From Rhodovulum marinum (GTDB lineage Bacteria > Pseudomonadota > Alphaproteobacteria > Rhodobacterales > Rhodobacteraceae), in assembly GCF_004343075.1 (NCBI RefSeq), contig NZ_SLXP01000010.1:14923-78922 (forward strand): a stretch of DNA of 64,000 nt, given 5' to 3'. The notes under the pieces were generated by a model, which searched no databases, was not told the origin of the DNA, and saw nothing but the letters and a program-made list of their open reading frames with translations. The translations under genes were made by a program, and so were the position numbers. Below are positions 50,883-61,439 of this stretch, one piece after another; position 1 is the stretch's first letter; every line of letters begins with the position of its first letter.

Positions 50883-52037
50883 ATGGTCACCGAGACTCCG
50901 GCCGCGCGGCCGGCCAATCCGCGCTTTTCTTCTGGCCCCTGCGCCAAGATCCCCACCTTCTCCCTCGACAAGCTGTCCGACGCGCCTCTGGGCCGGTCGC
51001 ACCGTGCCGCCGTGGGCAAGGCCAAGCTGAAGGCCGCGATCGAAACCACGCGCGAGATCCTCGGCGTGCCGGCCGATTACCGCATCGGCATCGTGCCCGC
51101 CTCGGACACCGGCGCGGTAGAAATGGCGATGTGGACGATGCTGGGCGCGCGCGGCGTGGAAATGCTGGCCTGGGAGAGCTTCGGCTCGGGCTGGGTGACG
51201 GACGTGGTCAAGCAGCTGAAGCTGGACGCGACCGTGCGCGAGGCGCCCTATGGCGAGATCGTCGATTTCGCACAGGTCGATTTCGACAAGGACGTGGTAT
51301 TCACCTGGAACGGCACCACCTCGGGCGTGCGGGTGCCGAATGGCGACGCGATCCCGGCGGATCGCGCGGGGCTGACGATCTGCGACGCGACGAGTGCGGC
51401 GTTCGCGCAGGACCTGCCCTGGGACAAGCTGGATGTGACCACCTTCAGCTGGCAGAAGGTGATGGGCGGCGAGGCCGCGCACGGGATGCTGATCCTGTCG
51501 CCCCGCGCCGTCGAGCGGCTGGAAAGCTATACCCCGAAATGGCCGCTGCCCAAGATTTTCCGCCTGACCAAGGGTGGCAAGCTGATCGAGGGCATCTTCG
51601 TCGGCGAGACGATCAACACGCCCTCGATGCTGGCGGTCGAGGATTACCTCGTGGCGCTGGACTGGGCGAAATCCATCGGCGGGCTGCCCGCGCTCATGGC
51701 GCGGGCGGATGCGAATTTCGCCGCCGTGCAGGAGTTCGTGGATGCCCGCGACTGGATCGAGAACCTGGCGGTGGACCCGGCGACGCGGTCGAACACGTCG
51801 GTCTGCCTGAAGTTCAACGATGCGCGCATCGTCGACGGCGCGGCCTTTGCCAAGGCCGTTGTCAAGCGGCTGGAGGCCGAGGGCGTGGCGCTGGACATGG
51901 GCGCCTATCGTGACGCACCTGCGGGCCTGCGGATCTGGTGCGGGGCGACGGTGGAAACCGCCGATGTCGCCGCCTTGATGCCCTGGATCGAATGGGCCTT
52001 CGAGGCCGAGATCGCGGCGCAGACCGAGGCCGCCTGA
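50883..52037 (+). CDS. serC: Phosphoserine aminotransferase
   Basis: 384 aa from ATG 50883. The alphaproteobacterial form starts [17 protein letters not shown], followed by [16 protein letters not shown]. The PLP lysine lies in [18 protein letters not shown]. It converts 3-phosphohydroxypyruvate to phosphoserine. The preceding leader is probably regulatory. serA follows after 100 bp carrying alternating hairpins. Confidence 0.95.
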   Translation: MVTETPAARPANPRFSSGPCAKIPTFSLDKLSDAPLGRSHRAAVGKAKLKAAIETTREILGVPADYRIGIVPASDTGAVEMAMWTMLGARGVEMLAWESFGSGWVTDVVKQLKLDATVREAPYGEIVDFAQVDFDKDVVFTWNGTTSGVRVPNGDAIPADRAGLTICDATSAAFAQDLPWDKLDVTTFSWQKVMGGEAAHGMLILSPRAVERLESYTPKWPLPKIFRLTKGGKLIEGIFVGETINTPSMLAVEDYLVALDWAKSIGGLPALMARADANFAAVQEFVDARDWIENLAVDPATRSNTSVCLKFNDARIVDGAAFAKAVVKRLEAEGVALDMGAYRDAPAGLRIWCGATVETADVAALMPWIEWAFEAEIAAQTEAA

Positions 52038-52045
52038 GGCCCGTC

Positions 52046-52104
52046 GGTGGGTTTCCACCCACCCTACACATCGACGCAGCGCAGGGTGGGTGAGAATCCA
52101 CCCT
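52046..52104 (+). promoter_or_regulatory. Alternative-pairing hairpins between serC and serA
   Basis: Hairpin 1: GGTGGGT (52046-52052) / ACCCACC (52057-52063), loop TTCC. Hairpin 2: AGGGTGG (52083-52089) / CCACCCT (52098-52104). In addition ACCCACCCT (52057-52065) can pair with AGGGTGGGT (52083-52091) over 9 bp, which excludes both. This resembles an attenuator layout, but there is no T run, and the sequences also resemble dispersed Rhodobacteraceae intergenic hairpins. Confidence 0.5.
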
Positions 52105-52137
52105 CGTTCCCCTGACATTCACACAAGGACCATCGAG

Positions 52138-53733
52138 ATGGCCCCCAGAGTTCTCGTTTCCGACAAGCTTTCCGAAACCGCCGTGCAGATCTTCCGCGAC
52201 CGCGGCATCGACGTGGATTTCCAGCCCGACCTTGGCAAGGACAAGGACAAGCTGCTGGAGGTGATCGGCCAGTATGACGGCCTGGCCATCCGGTCCGCCA
52301 CAAAAGTGACCGAAAAGATCATCGAGGCCGCGACCAACCTGAAGGTCGTGGGCCGTGCCGGGATCGGCGTCGACAATGTCGACATCAACGCCGCCTCCAA
52401 GAAGGGCATCATCGTGATGAACACGCCCTTCGGCAACTCGATCACCACCGCCGAACACGCGATTTCCATGATGATGGCCGTGGCCCGCCAGATCCCCGAA
52501 GCGAACACCTCAACCCACGCGGGCAAGTGGGAAAAATCCCGCTTCATGGGGGTCGAGGTGACCGGCAAGACGCTGGGCCTGATCGGCTGCGGCAATATCG
52601 GGTCGATCGTGGCCGACCGGGCGCTGGGCCTGCGGATGAAGGTGCTGGCCTATGACCCGTTCCTGTCCGAGGAGCGCGCCGACAAGCTGGGCGTGCACAA
52701 GGTCGAACTGGACGAGCTGCTGAAGCGCGCCGATTTCATCACGCTGCACGTCCCGATGACCGAGAAGACGGCGAACATCCTGTCGGCCGAGAACCTGGCC
52801 AAGACCAAGAAGGGCGTGCGCATCGTCAACTGTGCGCGCGGCGGGCTGGTCGACGAGACGGCGTTGGCCGAGCTGCTGAAATCGGGCCACGTGGCGGGGG
52901 CGGCGTTCGACGTCTTCGCCGAAGAACCGGCCAAGGAGAACGTGCTGTTCAACCTGCCGAACGTCGTCGTCACGCCGCACCTGGGCGCCTCGACCACCGA
53001 GGCGCAGGAAAACGTCGCCCTGCAGGTGGCCGAGCAGATGTCGGATTACCTGCTGACCGGCGCGGTAACCAACGCGATCAACATGCCGTCCATCACCGCC
53101 GAAGAGGCCAAGGTGATGGGCCCCTGGATCGCGCTGGCGGGCCACCTGGGCGCCTTTGTCGGCCAGATGACCGACGAGCCGATCAAGGCGATCAACATCC
53201 TTTACGATGGCGTCGCCGCCGACATGAACACCGCCGCGCTGAACGCCTCGGCTATCGCGGGCGTGCTGAAACCGGCCAACCCCGAGATCAACATGGTCTC
53301 GGCCCCGGTCGTGGCCAAGGAACGCGGCATCAAGGCCTCGACCACCACGCAGGGCAAGTCGGGCACCTTCGACGGCTATATCAAGCTGACGGTCGTGACC
53401 GACAAGCGCGAGCGCTCGATCGCGGGCACCGTGTTCTCGGACGGCAAGCCGCGCTTCATCCAGATCAAGGGCATCAATATCGACGCCGAGATCGGCGAGC
53501 ACATGCTCTACACCACCAACAAGGACGTGCCGGGCATCATCGGCGCGCTGGGGGCCACGATGGGCGCGCATGGCGTGAACATCGCGAACTTCACCCTTGG
53601 CCGGACCGGCATCGGCGAAAGCGCCATCGCGCTGCTGTATCTCGACCAGCCGATCCCCGAACCGGTGGTCGAAGAGTTGAAAAAGACGGGGCTGTTCCAA
53701 AGCGTCCGGCCGCTGGAATTCGACGCGGTCTGA
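52138..53733 (+). CDS. serA: D-3-phosphoglycerate dehydrogenase
   Basis: 531 aa, the long type, with start ATG 52138 (AAGGA eight bases upstream). NAD domain with GLIGCGNIGSIVADRALGL; active-site Arg, Glu and His in NCARGGLVDE, FAEEPAKENVLF and TPHLGAST. Then the intervening ASB domain and a C-terminal ACT domain (DVPGIIGALGATMGAHGVNIANFTLGR) for feedback regulation. First step of serine synthesis. Ends with a hairpin terminator. Confidence 0.96.
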   Translation: MAPRVLVSDKLSETAVQIFRDRGIDVDFQPDLGKDKDKLLEVIGQYDGLAIRSATKVTEKIIEAATNLKVVGRAGIGVDNVDINAASKKGIIVMNTPFGNSITTAEHAISMMMAVARQIPEANTSTHAGKWEKSRFMGVEVTGKTLGLIGCGNIGSIVADRALGLRMKVLAYDPFLSEERADKLGVHKVELDELLKRADFITLHVPMTEKTANILSAENLAKTKKGVRIVNCARGGLVDETALAELLKSGHVAGAAFDVFAEEPAKENVLFNLPNVVVTPHLGASTTEAQENVALQVAEQMSDYLLTGAVTNAINMPSITAEEAKVMGPWIALAGHLGAFVGQMTDEPIKAINILYDGVAADMNTAALNASAIAGVLKPANPEINMVSAPVVAKERGIKASTTTQGKSGTFDGYIKLTVVTDKRERSIAGTVFSDGKPRFIQIKGINIDAEIGEHMLYTTNKDVPGIIGALGATMGAHGVNIANFTLGRTGIGESAIALLYLDQPIPEPVVEELKKTGLFQSVRPLEFDAV

Positions 53734-53756
53734 CCCCCGCCCTTTGACAACACGCG

Positions 53757-53790
53757 GGCCTTCCCCGAGACAGGGGGGGGCCTTTTCCTT
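53757..53790 (+). terminator. Terminator after serA
   Basis: GGCCTTCCCC (53757-53766) pairs with GGGG..GGCC (53773-53782) around GAGACA, followed by TTTTCCTTTT. It closes the serC-serA unit before the phosphatase gene. Confidence 0.75.
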
Positions 53791-53808
53791 TTCGGCATCG
53801 GAACATCC

Positions 53809-54540
53809 ATGCTGCGCAGCTATGCCATCGGGGACGTCCACGGCCAGCACGCCAAGCTGGTCGGCGCGCATGAATTGATCGCCGCGGACAGGGCGCGAAC
53901 CGGCGATGCCGAAGCCCCCGTGGTGCACCTGGGCGACTATGTGGACCGGGGCCCGGACAGCAAGGCGGTGCTGGACATCCTGATTGCCGGGCTGGCCGAT
54001 GGGGCGCCCTGGATCCTGCTCAAGGGCAACCATGACGACATGATGCGCGACTTTCTGGACCCCATTGTACCGTCGGGCGAGGCGGCCCGCTGGCTGACGG
54101 ACAAGGTGGGCGGTCGGCAGACCCTTGCCTCTTACGGGGTGTCGGTGGCGTCGCTGCGCGCGGCCGACCGGCTGCGGAAAGAGGCGTGCAAGACGGTTCC
54201 CTCGGGTCACCGTGACCTGCTGGAAACGCTGCGCCCCAGTTACCGGCGCGGCGAAGTATTCTTCTGTCACGCGGGCATCAGGCCGGGCATTCCGCTCGAC
54301 GACCAATCCGAACGCGATTTGATCTGGATACGCGATGAATTCCTGCTGGACCCGCGCGACCATGGCGCGCTGATCGTCCACGGCCACACACCGGGCGAGC
54401 GGGTCGTCCATTGCGGCAACCGGGTGAACCTGGACACGGGCGCGGGCTATGGCGGGCCGGTCTCGGTCGTGGTGATCGAGGGCCGCGCGGTCTGGCAACT
54501 GACCCCCGATGGCCGGGTGCCGGTGCGGGATGTTCGATGA
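53809..54540 (+). CDS. Metallophosphoesterase of the Ser/Thr phosphatase (PrpE/ApaH-like) type
   Basis: 243 aa. Metal motifs: GDVHG at 8-12, GDYVDRGPDS, GNHDDMMRDF and HGHTPG; the order is standard for PPP-fold enzymes (protein phosphatase 1-like or symmetric dinucleotide hydrolase). Start ATG follows the serA terminator by 19 bp. The stop overlaps the DUF1643 gene start (ATGA). Substrate unknown. Confidence 0.9.
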   Translation: MLRSYAIGDVHGQHAKLVGAHELIAADRARTGDAEAPVVHLGDYVDRGPDSKAVLDILIAGLADGAPWILLKGNHDDMMRDFLDPIVPSGEAARWLTDKVGGRQTLASYGVSVASLRAADRLRKEACKTVPSGHRDLLETLRPSYRRGEVFFCHAGIRPGIPLDDQSERDLIWIRDEFLLDPRDHGALIVHGHTPGERVVHCGNRVNLDTGAGYGGPVSVVVIEGRAVWQLTPDGRVPVRDVR

Positions 54541-55043
54541 TCACCCGCACCCACCAGAAAGGCGATGCCGCCTCCGAGGCGATCTATTCCGACTGCGAGG
54601 CTTACCGCTACTTGCTGACCCGCACCTGGGATCCGGCCGGGCCGCGCGCGCTTTTCGTGATGCTCAACCCCTCGACCGCGACCGAGGTGCAGAACGATCC
54701 CACCGTCGAACGCTGCGAAAGGCGGGCGCGCGCGCTGGGCTTCGGGGCGTTCCGGGTAACGAACATCTTCGCCTTCCGTGCCACGGATCCGCGCGTGATG
54801 CGCGCCGCATACGACCCGGTGGGCCCCGCGAACGATGCCGCGATCCGCGACAGCGCCCCCTGGGCCGACCAGATCGTCTGCGCCTGGGGCACCCATGGCG
54901 CGCATCTGAACCGCGGCCCGGCGGTCGAGGCGCTGTTGCGCGCGACAGGGCTGCCGCTGTTCCATCTTGGCCTGACCAAGGAAGGCCACCCCAAGCACCC
55001 GCTTTATATCGCCTACAGCCAGGCCCCCGCGCGCTGGACCTGA
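54537..55043 (+). CDS. DUF1643 domain protein
   Basis: 168 aa. RALFVMLNPSTATEVQNDPTVERCERRARALGFGAFRVTNIFAFRATDP is the DUF1643 signature, followed by DQIVCAWGTHGAHLNR and FHLGLTKEGHPKHPLYI. The family is common in bacteria and of unknown function; the folds near nucleotide or nucleic-acid binding are speculative. Coupled to the phosphatase by ATGA. Confidence 0.9.
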   Translation: MITRTHQKGDAASEAIYSDCEAYRYLLTRTWDPAGPRALFVMLNPSTATEVQNDPTVERCERRARALGFGAFRVTNIFAFRATDPRVMRAAYDPVGPANDAAIRDSAPWADQIVCAWGTHGAHLNRGPAVEALLRATGLPLFHLGLTKEGHPKHPLYIAYSQAPARWT

Positions 55044-55083
55044 GGCCGTGGCCCGCCTAGCCTGCGGGCCGGGGAGGACTGCC

Positions 55084-55983
55084 ATGACATCGGGACTGCC
55101 GGGGTTCACGCGTACGCGGATCGAAACGAATGGGATCGCGCTGTCGGTCCACCAGGCGGGAAGCGGCGCGCCGCTGGTCCTGTTGCACGGCTATCCGCAG
55201 AACCACATGTGCTGGCTGAACGTGGCGCCCGCGCTGGCCGAACGGTTCCACGTCATCGTTCCCGACCTGCGCGGCTATGGCGACAGTGACGCGCCCGCCG
55301 ATGACGCCGATCACACCGTCTATTCCAAGCGGGAGATGGCCCGCGATATCGTCGGGTTGATGGATGCGCTGGGGCTGCAACGCGCGCATGTGCTGGGCCA
55401 CGACCGCGGCGCGCGCGTGGCCTATCGGCTGGCGCTCGACCATCCGGCGCGCGTCGACAGGCTGGGCATCATCGAGATCGTGCCGACGGGCGATTTCTGG
55501 GCGGCCTGGGGCGCCGACCTTGCGCTCAAGGCCTATCACTGGACCTTCCTCGCCCAGCCCGCCCCCTGGCCCGAGCGAATGATCGGCGCCGATCCGGTGG
55601 GGTATATCGACCACACGCTGGCCAGCTGGACGCTGGCGAAATCGCTGGACGTGTTCCCGCCCGAGGCGCTTGCCGCCTATCGCCGGCAGGCCGCGGCCCC
55701 CGCGCGCATCGCGGCGATGTGTGCCGATTACCGGGCCGGGGCGACGACCGACCGGCGCATCGACGAAGCCGACCGCGCCGCCGGGGCGCGGATCGCCGCG
55801 CCCCTGATGTTCCTTTGGGCCGAAACCGGGTTCCCGGCACAGACCGGGCGCCCGGCCGCGCTTTGGCGGGGCTGGGCCGACCACGTCCACGACAGCTCGT
55901 GCCGGTCGGGCCATTTCGCGATGGAAGAGGCACCGCAGGCGGTACTTGACGCGTTCGTCCCATTCTTTTCCCACCCGGCATGA
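55084..55983 (+). CDS. Haloacetate-dehalogenase-like alpha/beta hydrolase
   Basis: 299 aa, ATG 55084 with GGGAGG before it. Aligned by motif spacing to fluoroacetate dehalogenase (RPA1163), every site is shifted by a constant three residues: nucleophile Asp107 with Arg108 and Arg111 (GHDRGARVAYR), halide site His152, Trp153 and Tyr216, catalytic His277 (CRSGHFAMEE). The acid position carries Glu131 (GIIEIVPT) where the reference has Asp. So hydrolysis of a haloacetate or related ester/epoxide is possible, but fluoride release is not proven. Not in an operon with obvious halide genes. Confidence 0.75.
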   Translation: MTSGLPGFTRTRIETNGIALSVHQAGSGAPLVLLHGYPQNHMCWLNVAPALAERFHVIVPDLRGYGDSDAPADDADHTVYSKREMARDIVGLMDALGLQRAHVLGHDRGARVAYRLALDHPARVDRLGIIEIVPTGDFWAAWGADLALKAYHWTFLAQPAPWPERMIGADPVGYIDHTLASWTLAKSLDVFPPEALAAYRRQAAAPARIAAMCADYRAGATTDRRIDEADRAAGARIAAPLMFLWAETGFPAQTGRPAALWRGWADHVHDSSCRSGHFAMEEAPQAVLDAFVPFFSHPA

Positions 55984-56237
55984 CGGCCCCCGCCCGGGGC
56001 CGCCCGTTAACCATGGCACGCGAAAGTTGAGCCCCAAAAATCCGCATTGATTCAGGATGTTGACTGACAGTGGGGGCGACGATCGGGCGCCGCTGGGCCG
56101 CGCGCCCCGGAAATCCCCGCCGATCCGTTTACCAGTTAACCGCCCCGCCTTATTCCCGCCGCTTTACCAAGACTATTCTCGCACCCGGGTGGCGTCGTCC
56201 GTCGGACGGTGAGTGAGAAATTGCGAAGGATCGGACG

Positions 56238-56813
56238 ATGATTACTTTTGCAAGTCTTCTGGGCCTCATGATGGTCGGCTCCAGCGTGGACTTCGGCGAT
56301 GCGATGGATCGCTTGACCGGCTCGAACGACGACGACACGCCCGAGGACGACGGCGACGCGTTCAACGAGGAGGTCCGCGCGTTCGGATTCGGGCTTGAAC
56401 AGCTTCTTGACGGGGCCGTCCCCACCGACGCCTTCTCGGAATTCGGCGACGAAATGCAAAGCTATTACGAGGATGAAGCCGCCCTCGACGCATTGGCCGA
56501 CGGAGCCTTGGGCGAAACCGCGGACCCGGTGGGCGCCACGCTCGACGACTGGCTGGCGATGACCGATGGCGCACCGACCCTGATCGACGAATACGATGAA
56601 ACCGAGGACGCGCTTTTCGTGGTCTACGACGCCCAGGCCCACCCCGACCCGGTGCTGTCGGTCGGCCCCTCCGACACCGGCGAGGACGACGCGATGCTGC
56701 TGCTCGACGGAATGCCGCTGGCCGTGGTCAGCGGCGGCGCCGGCCTCGACCTCGACATGGTCAGCCTGGTTCCCGAGGCGCAATTCCCGATGGCGCTGGC
56801 CGCGGGGGCCTGA
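56238..56813 (+). CDS. Highly acidic protein with hydrophobic N-terminus
   Basis: 191 aa, ATG 56238 with GAAGGA before it. A short hydrophobic start (MITFASLLGLMMVGSSVDF), then SNDDDTPEDDGD and an Asp/Glu-rich chain with few basic residues. The start resembles the leader of Rhodobacteraceae RTX-type proteins, but no GGxGxDxUx repeats are present. No family assigned. It may be an exported or calcium-affected protein. The 254-bp gap upstream contains a weak candidate promoter (TTTACC 56128, 17 bp, TATTCC 56151). Confidence 0.65.
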   Translation: MITFASLLGLMMVGSSVDFGDAMDRLTGSNDDDTPEDDGDAFNEEVRAFGFGLEQLLDGAVPTDAFSEFGDEMQSYYEDEAALDALADGALGETADPVGATLDDWLAMTDGAPTLIDEYDETEDALFVVYDAQAHPDPVLSVGPSDTGEDDAMLLLDGMPLAVVSGGAGLDLDMVSLVPEAQFPMALAAGA

Positions 56814-56892
56814 CGGATCGGCCCGCGGGCTTGGCGGGGCGCAGGCGCTTGTCTAGTCTGGCGCCAATCCGCCCCAGACACCGCGAGCCCCG

Positions 56893-57222
56893 ATGCCGGA
56901 CCACCCCGCCTCCGACACCACGACCGCCAACCGCAACGCCACCGACAGGGCCGAACCCGATCTCGCCCGCGAGATCGCCGCGCTGCGCCGCGAGGTCACA
57001 CAGCTGAACGCTCAGCGCTTTTTCCAGATCAACGGCTCTGTCTGGCGGGTAGTGGGCGTTCAGTTCCTGCGCGGCCTCGCGATGGGTTTCGGCACCGTGG
57101 TCGGCGCCACGGCTCTGGTCTCGATCATTGCCTTTTCCCTCAGCCAGATCGACTTCATCCCCGTGATCGGCGACTGGGCCGCCGAGATCGCGCGCGAGAT
57201 CCAGGAAAACACCACGCCCTGA
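56893..57222 (+). CDS. DUF5665 membrane protein
   Basis: 109 aa. A polar N-terminus with the heptad-like [57 protein letters not shown], then a second short hydrophobic turn [13 protein letters not shown]. This matches the DUF5665 pattern of one to two helices after a coiled coil. Function unknown. It lies upstream of rpsO by 137 bp. Confidence 0.85.
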   Translation: MPDHPASDTTTANRNATDRAEPDLAREIAALRREVTQLNAQRFFQINGSVWRVVGVQFLRGLAMGFGTVVGATALVSIIAFSLSQIDFIPVIGDWAAEIAREIQENTTP

Positions 57223-57359
57223 GGCGCGGGCCTTTACAACGCGGCGGCGAATCCCCTATACGCGCCCATCCGTTCCGCCCGCGGAACGGTGTTTCTCCAC
57301 GGGCCCTGCTGGACGACATCCCGGCTTGTGCCATCAACCCCTTGCAAAAGGAGACCCCG

Positions 57360-57629
57360 ATGTCGATCACTGCCGAAGAAAAGACCAAGCTGATCAAGGA
57401 ATACGGCGCCAAGGACGGCGACACCGGTTCGCCCGAGGTGCAGGTCGCGATCCTGACCAGCCGCATCTCGACCCTGACCGAGCACTTCAAGACCCACAAG
57501 AAGGACAACCATTCCCGCCGTGGGCTGCTGAAACTCGTCGCCCAGCGCCGCAAGCTGCTGGACTATCTCAAGGGCAAGGACGAGGCCCGTTACCAGGACC
57601 TGATCAAGCGCCTCGGCATCCGCCGCTAA
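57360..57629 (+). CDS. rpsO: 30S ribosomal protein S15
   Basis: 89 aa. [36 protein letters not shown] and [29 protein letters not shown] are diagnostic. The start is at 57360, with GGAG eight bases upstream. Followed by a strong terminator, then a convergent gene and pnp; the usual rpsO-pnp pair is kept, with one gene inserted on the opposite strand. Confidence 0.97.
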   Translation: MSITAEEKTKLIKEYGAKDGDTGSPEVQVAILTSRISTLTEHFKTHKKDNHSRRGLLKLVAQRRKLLDYLKGKDEARYQDLIKRLGIRR

Positions 57630-57656
57630 GCGCAGACCGGACCTGGACCGATCGGA

Positions 57657-57687
57657 AACCGCGCCCCGCCGGGCGCGGTTTTGCTTT
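57657..57687 (+). terminator. rpsO terminator
   Basis: AACCGCGCCC (57657-57666) / GGGCGCGGTT (57671-57680), loop CGCC, followed by TTGCTTT. It ends 12 bp before the stop of the minus-strand gene and could serve both directions. Confidence 0.85.
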
Positions 57688-57698
57688 GCGCCAAGGTC

Positions 57699-58127
57699 TC
57701 AGGCCGCAACCTTCAACGCCTTGAACGTGCCGTCCAGCGCGAAGGCGGCCGACAGGACCGGCGCACCCGCCTCGGCGCCGTCGATCCCGAAGTCGAGCGT
57801 CACGGTCGCGTCCTCGTCTGTCCAGACCGCCTGAAGCGCCAGCGAGGCCCAAAGCGCATCCGCGGTGACCGCCGAGGCACCCGCCATGTGCGGGAACAGC
57901 TTGCCGTAAAGTTCGGGCTCGGCATCAAGCCGGTCCATCAACGCGCGCCGCACCGTGTCGAGATGTTTGGGCAGCGCATCGAGAAAGGCCGCCGCGGCCG
58001 CCATCGCCTCGCGGTCGCCCACCGTGGCCAGCATGTCGAGCCCCGCCGGGCGCAACAGCCCCGGCCCCACCGGCAGCGTCGCCTGCCCATCTTCAAGCCG
58101 GATCGTTCCGAACGTTCTGGTTTCCAT
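57699..58127 (-). CDS. Hypothetical protein between rpsO and pnp
   Basis: 142 aa, METRTFGTIRLEDGQATLPV at the start, and an ADALWASLALQAVWTDEDATVTLDFGIDG stretch typical of small beta-rich immunity-like or DUF6985-type proteins. Neither name is certain. A conserved-looking ribosome site (GGAG) precedes the ATG at 58127. It is transcribed against rpsO and away from pnp, so it is a separate unit between two classic partners. Confidence 0.7.
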   Translation of the reverse strand: METRTFGTIRLEDGQATLPVGPGLLRPAGLDMLATVGDREAMAAAAAFLDALPKHLDTVRRALMDRLDAEPELYGKLFPHMAGASAVTADALWASLALQAVWTDEDATVTLDFGIDGAEAGAPVLSAAFALDGTFKALKVAA

Positions 58128-58457
58128 CGGGATATCTCCTCGGGTTTCTGGAAAGCATCCAATGCTGCACCGCAGCTACACCAAAAGATGTAACGAATGG
58201 CTAACCATGACCCCAGTTATTTGCCCGCATACCCGGATTGCGGAAATCGTGGGGCTGATCCGATGCGCCCTGCCGTTCCGGGCCGTTAACGACTTCCTCC
58301 TTTCCAAACGGCCGGTTTTTCCTTATGTGGCGTCCATCTGAGACGTTGCGCCCGGACCCCGGCGCTCGGGAATGGATGGAAGGGGTCGGCGGCAATGGGG
58401 CCGCCAATTCAACGGGAGACCCGCAGGGGCGGGAGTGCTCCCTTACAGGATAGACGT
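58128..58457. promoter_or_regulatory. 330-bp region with pnp leader structures
   Basis: Contains no gene. A terminator-like stem GGCCGTT (58281-58287) / AACGGCC (58307-58313) with a 19-nt loop is followed by GGTTTTTCC. After it, TCCATC (58333-58338) can pair with GATGGA (58375-58380), and GGCGGC (58388-58393) / GCCGCC (58400-58405) forms a third hairpin near the start codon. pnp leaders in other bacteria are cut by RNase III and bound by PNPase, so a similar control is plausible here. Confidence 0.5.
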
Positions 58458-60593
<2,136 letters not shown>

Positions 60594-60616
60594 GCCTTCC
60601 CCTTGTTTCCGAATGG

Positions 60617-60646
60617 AAAAGGCCCCGGAGTTCCGGGGCCTTTTTT
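60617..60646. terminator. Bidirectional terminator between pnp and peroxiredoxin
   Basis: GGCCCCGG (60621-60628) / CCGGGGCC (60633-60640), AAAA before and TTTTTT after it, so it works on both strands for the convergent pnp and peroxiredoxin genes. Confidence 0.9.
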
Positions 60647-60659
60647 GCTGTTCGGAGGA

Positions 60660-61316
60660 TCAGGCCGCGGGCGACTTGACCTTGCGCAGATAGGAGAAGA
60701 TTTCCTCGACCTCGCCGAACCTGGCCTTCGCGTCCTCGGTGCTGACATCGAGGCGCACGATCACGTCCTCGCCCGGGCGCCAGTCGGCCGGCGTGGCGAC
60801 GGGGGCCTTGGCGTTGTTCTGGATCGCATCCAGCGCGCGCAGGATCTCGTCGAAATTCCGGCCCACCGTCATCGGATAGATCAGCATCAGTTCGATCTTC
60901 TTGTCGGGATTGATGATGAACGTCGTGCGCACCGTCGCGGTGTCGGCACGGGCCTCGCCATCGGTGCCATAGGCTTCGGCGGGCAGCATGTCATAAAGCC
61001 TGGCGATCTCCAGCTTGTCATCGGCGATGATCGGGAAGGTCATGTCGGTGCCTGCATAGGTCTCGACATCGGCCTTCCATTTCAGGTGCTCTTCAACCGG
61101 GTCGACCGAGATGCCGATCACCTTGGCATTGCGCTTGGCGAACTGGTCGGCCAGCCGCGCGGCGGCTGCGAATTCGGTGGTGCAGACCGGCGTGAAATCC
61201 GCCGGGTGCGAGAACAGAACCGCATAGCTGTCGCCGATCCACTCGTGGAAATCGATCTTGCCTTCGGTGGTGTCGGCGGTGAAGTTCGGGGCGATGTCGT
61301 TGATGCGCAGGGTCAA
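60660..61316 (-). CDS. 1-Cys peroxiredoxin (Prx6 type)
   Basis: 218 aa from TTG at 61316, with AGGAT seven bases upstream; the upstream ATG at 61364 would add 16 residues inside the promoter palindrome and breaks the usual LRINDIAPNFTA start. Peroxidatic Cys45 in DFTPVCTTE is the only cysteine in the chain, so it is a 1-Cys Prx that needs an outside thiol. The C-terminal extension (WRPGEDVIVRLDVS to VKSPAA) fits the Prx6 group. An ICE-like palindrome lies 38-54 bp upstream of the start. Confidence 0.92.
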   Translation of the reverse strand: MTLRINDIAPNFTADTTEGKIDFHEWIGDSYAVLFSHPADFTPVCTTEFAAAARLADQFAKRNAKVIGISVDPVEEHLKWKADVETYAGTDMTFPIIADDKLEIARLYDMLPAEAYGTDGEARADTATVRTTFIINPDKKIELMLIYPMTVGRNFDEILRALDAIQNNAKAPVATPADWRPGEDVIVRLDVSTEDAKARFGEVEEIFSYLRKVKSPAA

Positions 61317-61353
61317 GGGAGCGATCCTCTTGGTGGCTGTTTGAAGGATGTTG

Positions 61354-61370
61354 TTTAGATACATTCTAAA
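61354..61370. promoter_or_regulatory. ICE-like Irr operator candidate
   Basis: TTTAGA-TACAT-TCTAAA, a 17-bp palindrome. The Irr/ICE consensus of alphaproteobacteria is TTTAGAA-N3-TTCTAAA, and this site differs at one base. It lies 38 bp upstream of the peroxiredoxin start codon on the minus strand and 69 bp upstream of the aldehyde dehydrogenase on the other. So Irr, an iron/heme-dependent regulator, may control one or both genes. Confidence 0.55.
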
Positions 61371-61439
61371 TACATCTTTGCCAGCCCAAAATGCGCGCGC
61401 GCGACAAAAACCGGCATCAAAATGCCGAGGGAGGACCGA

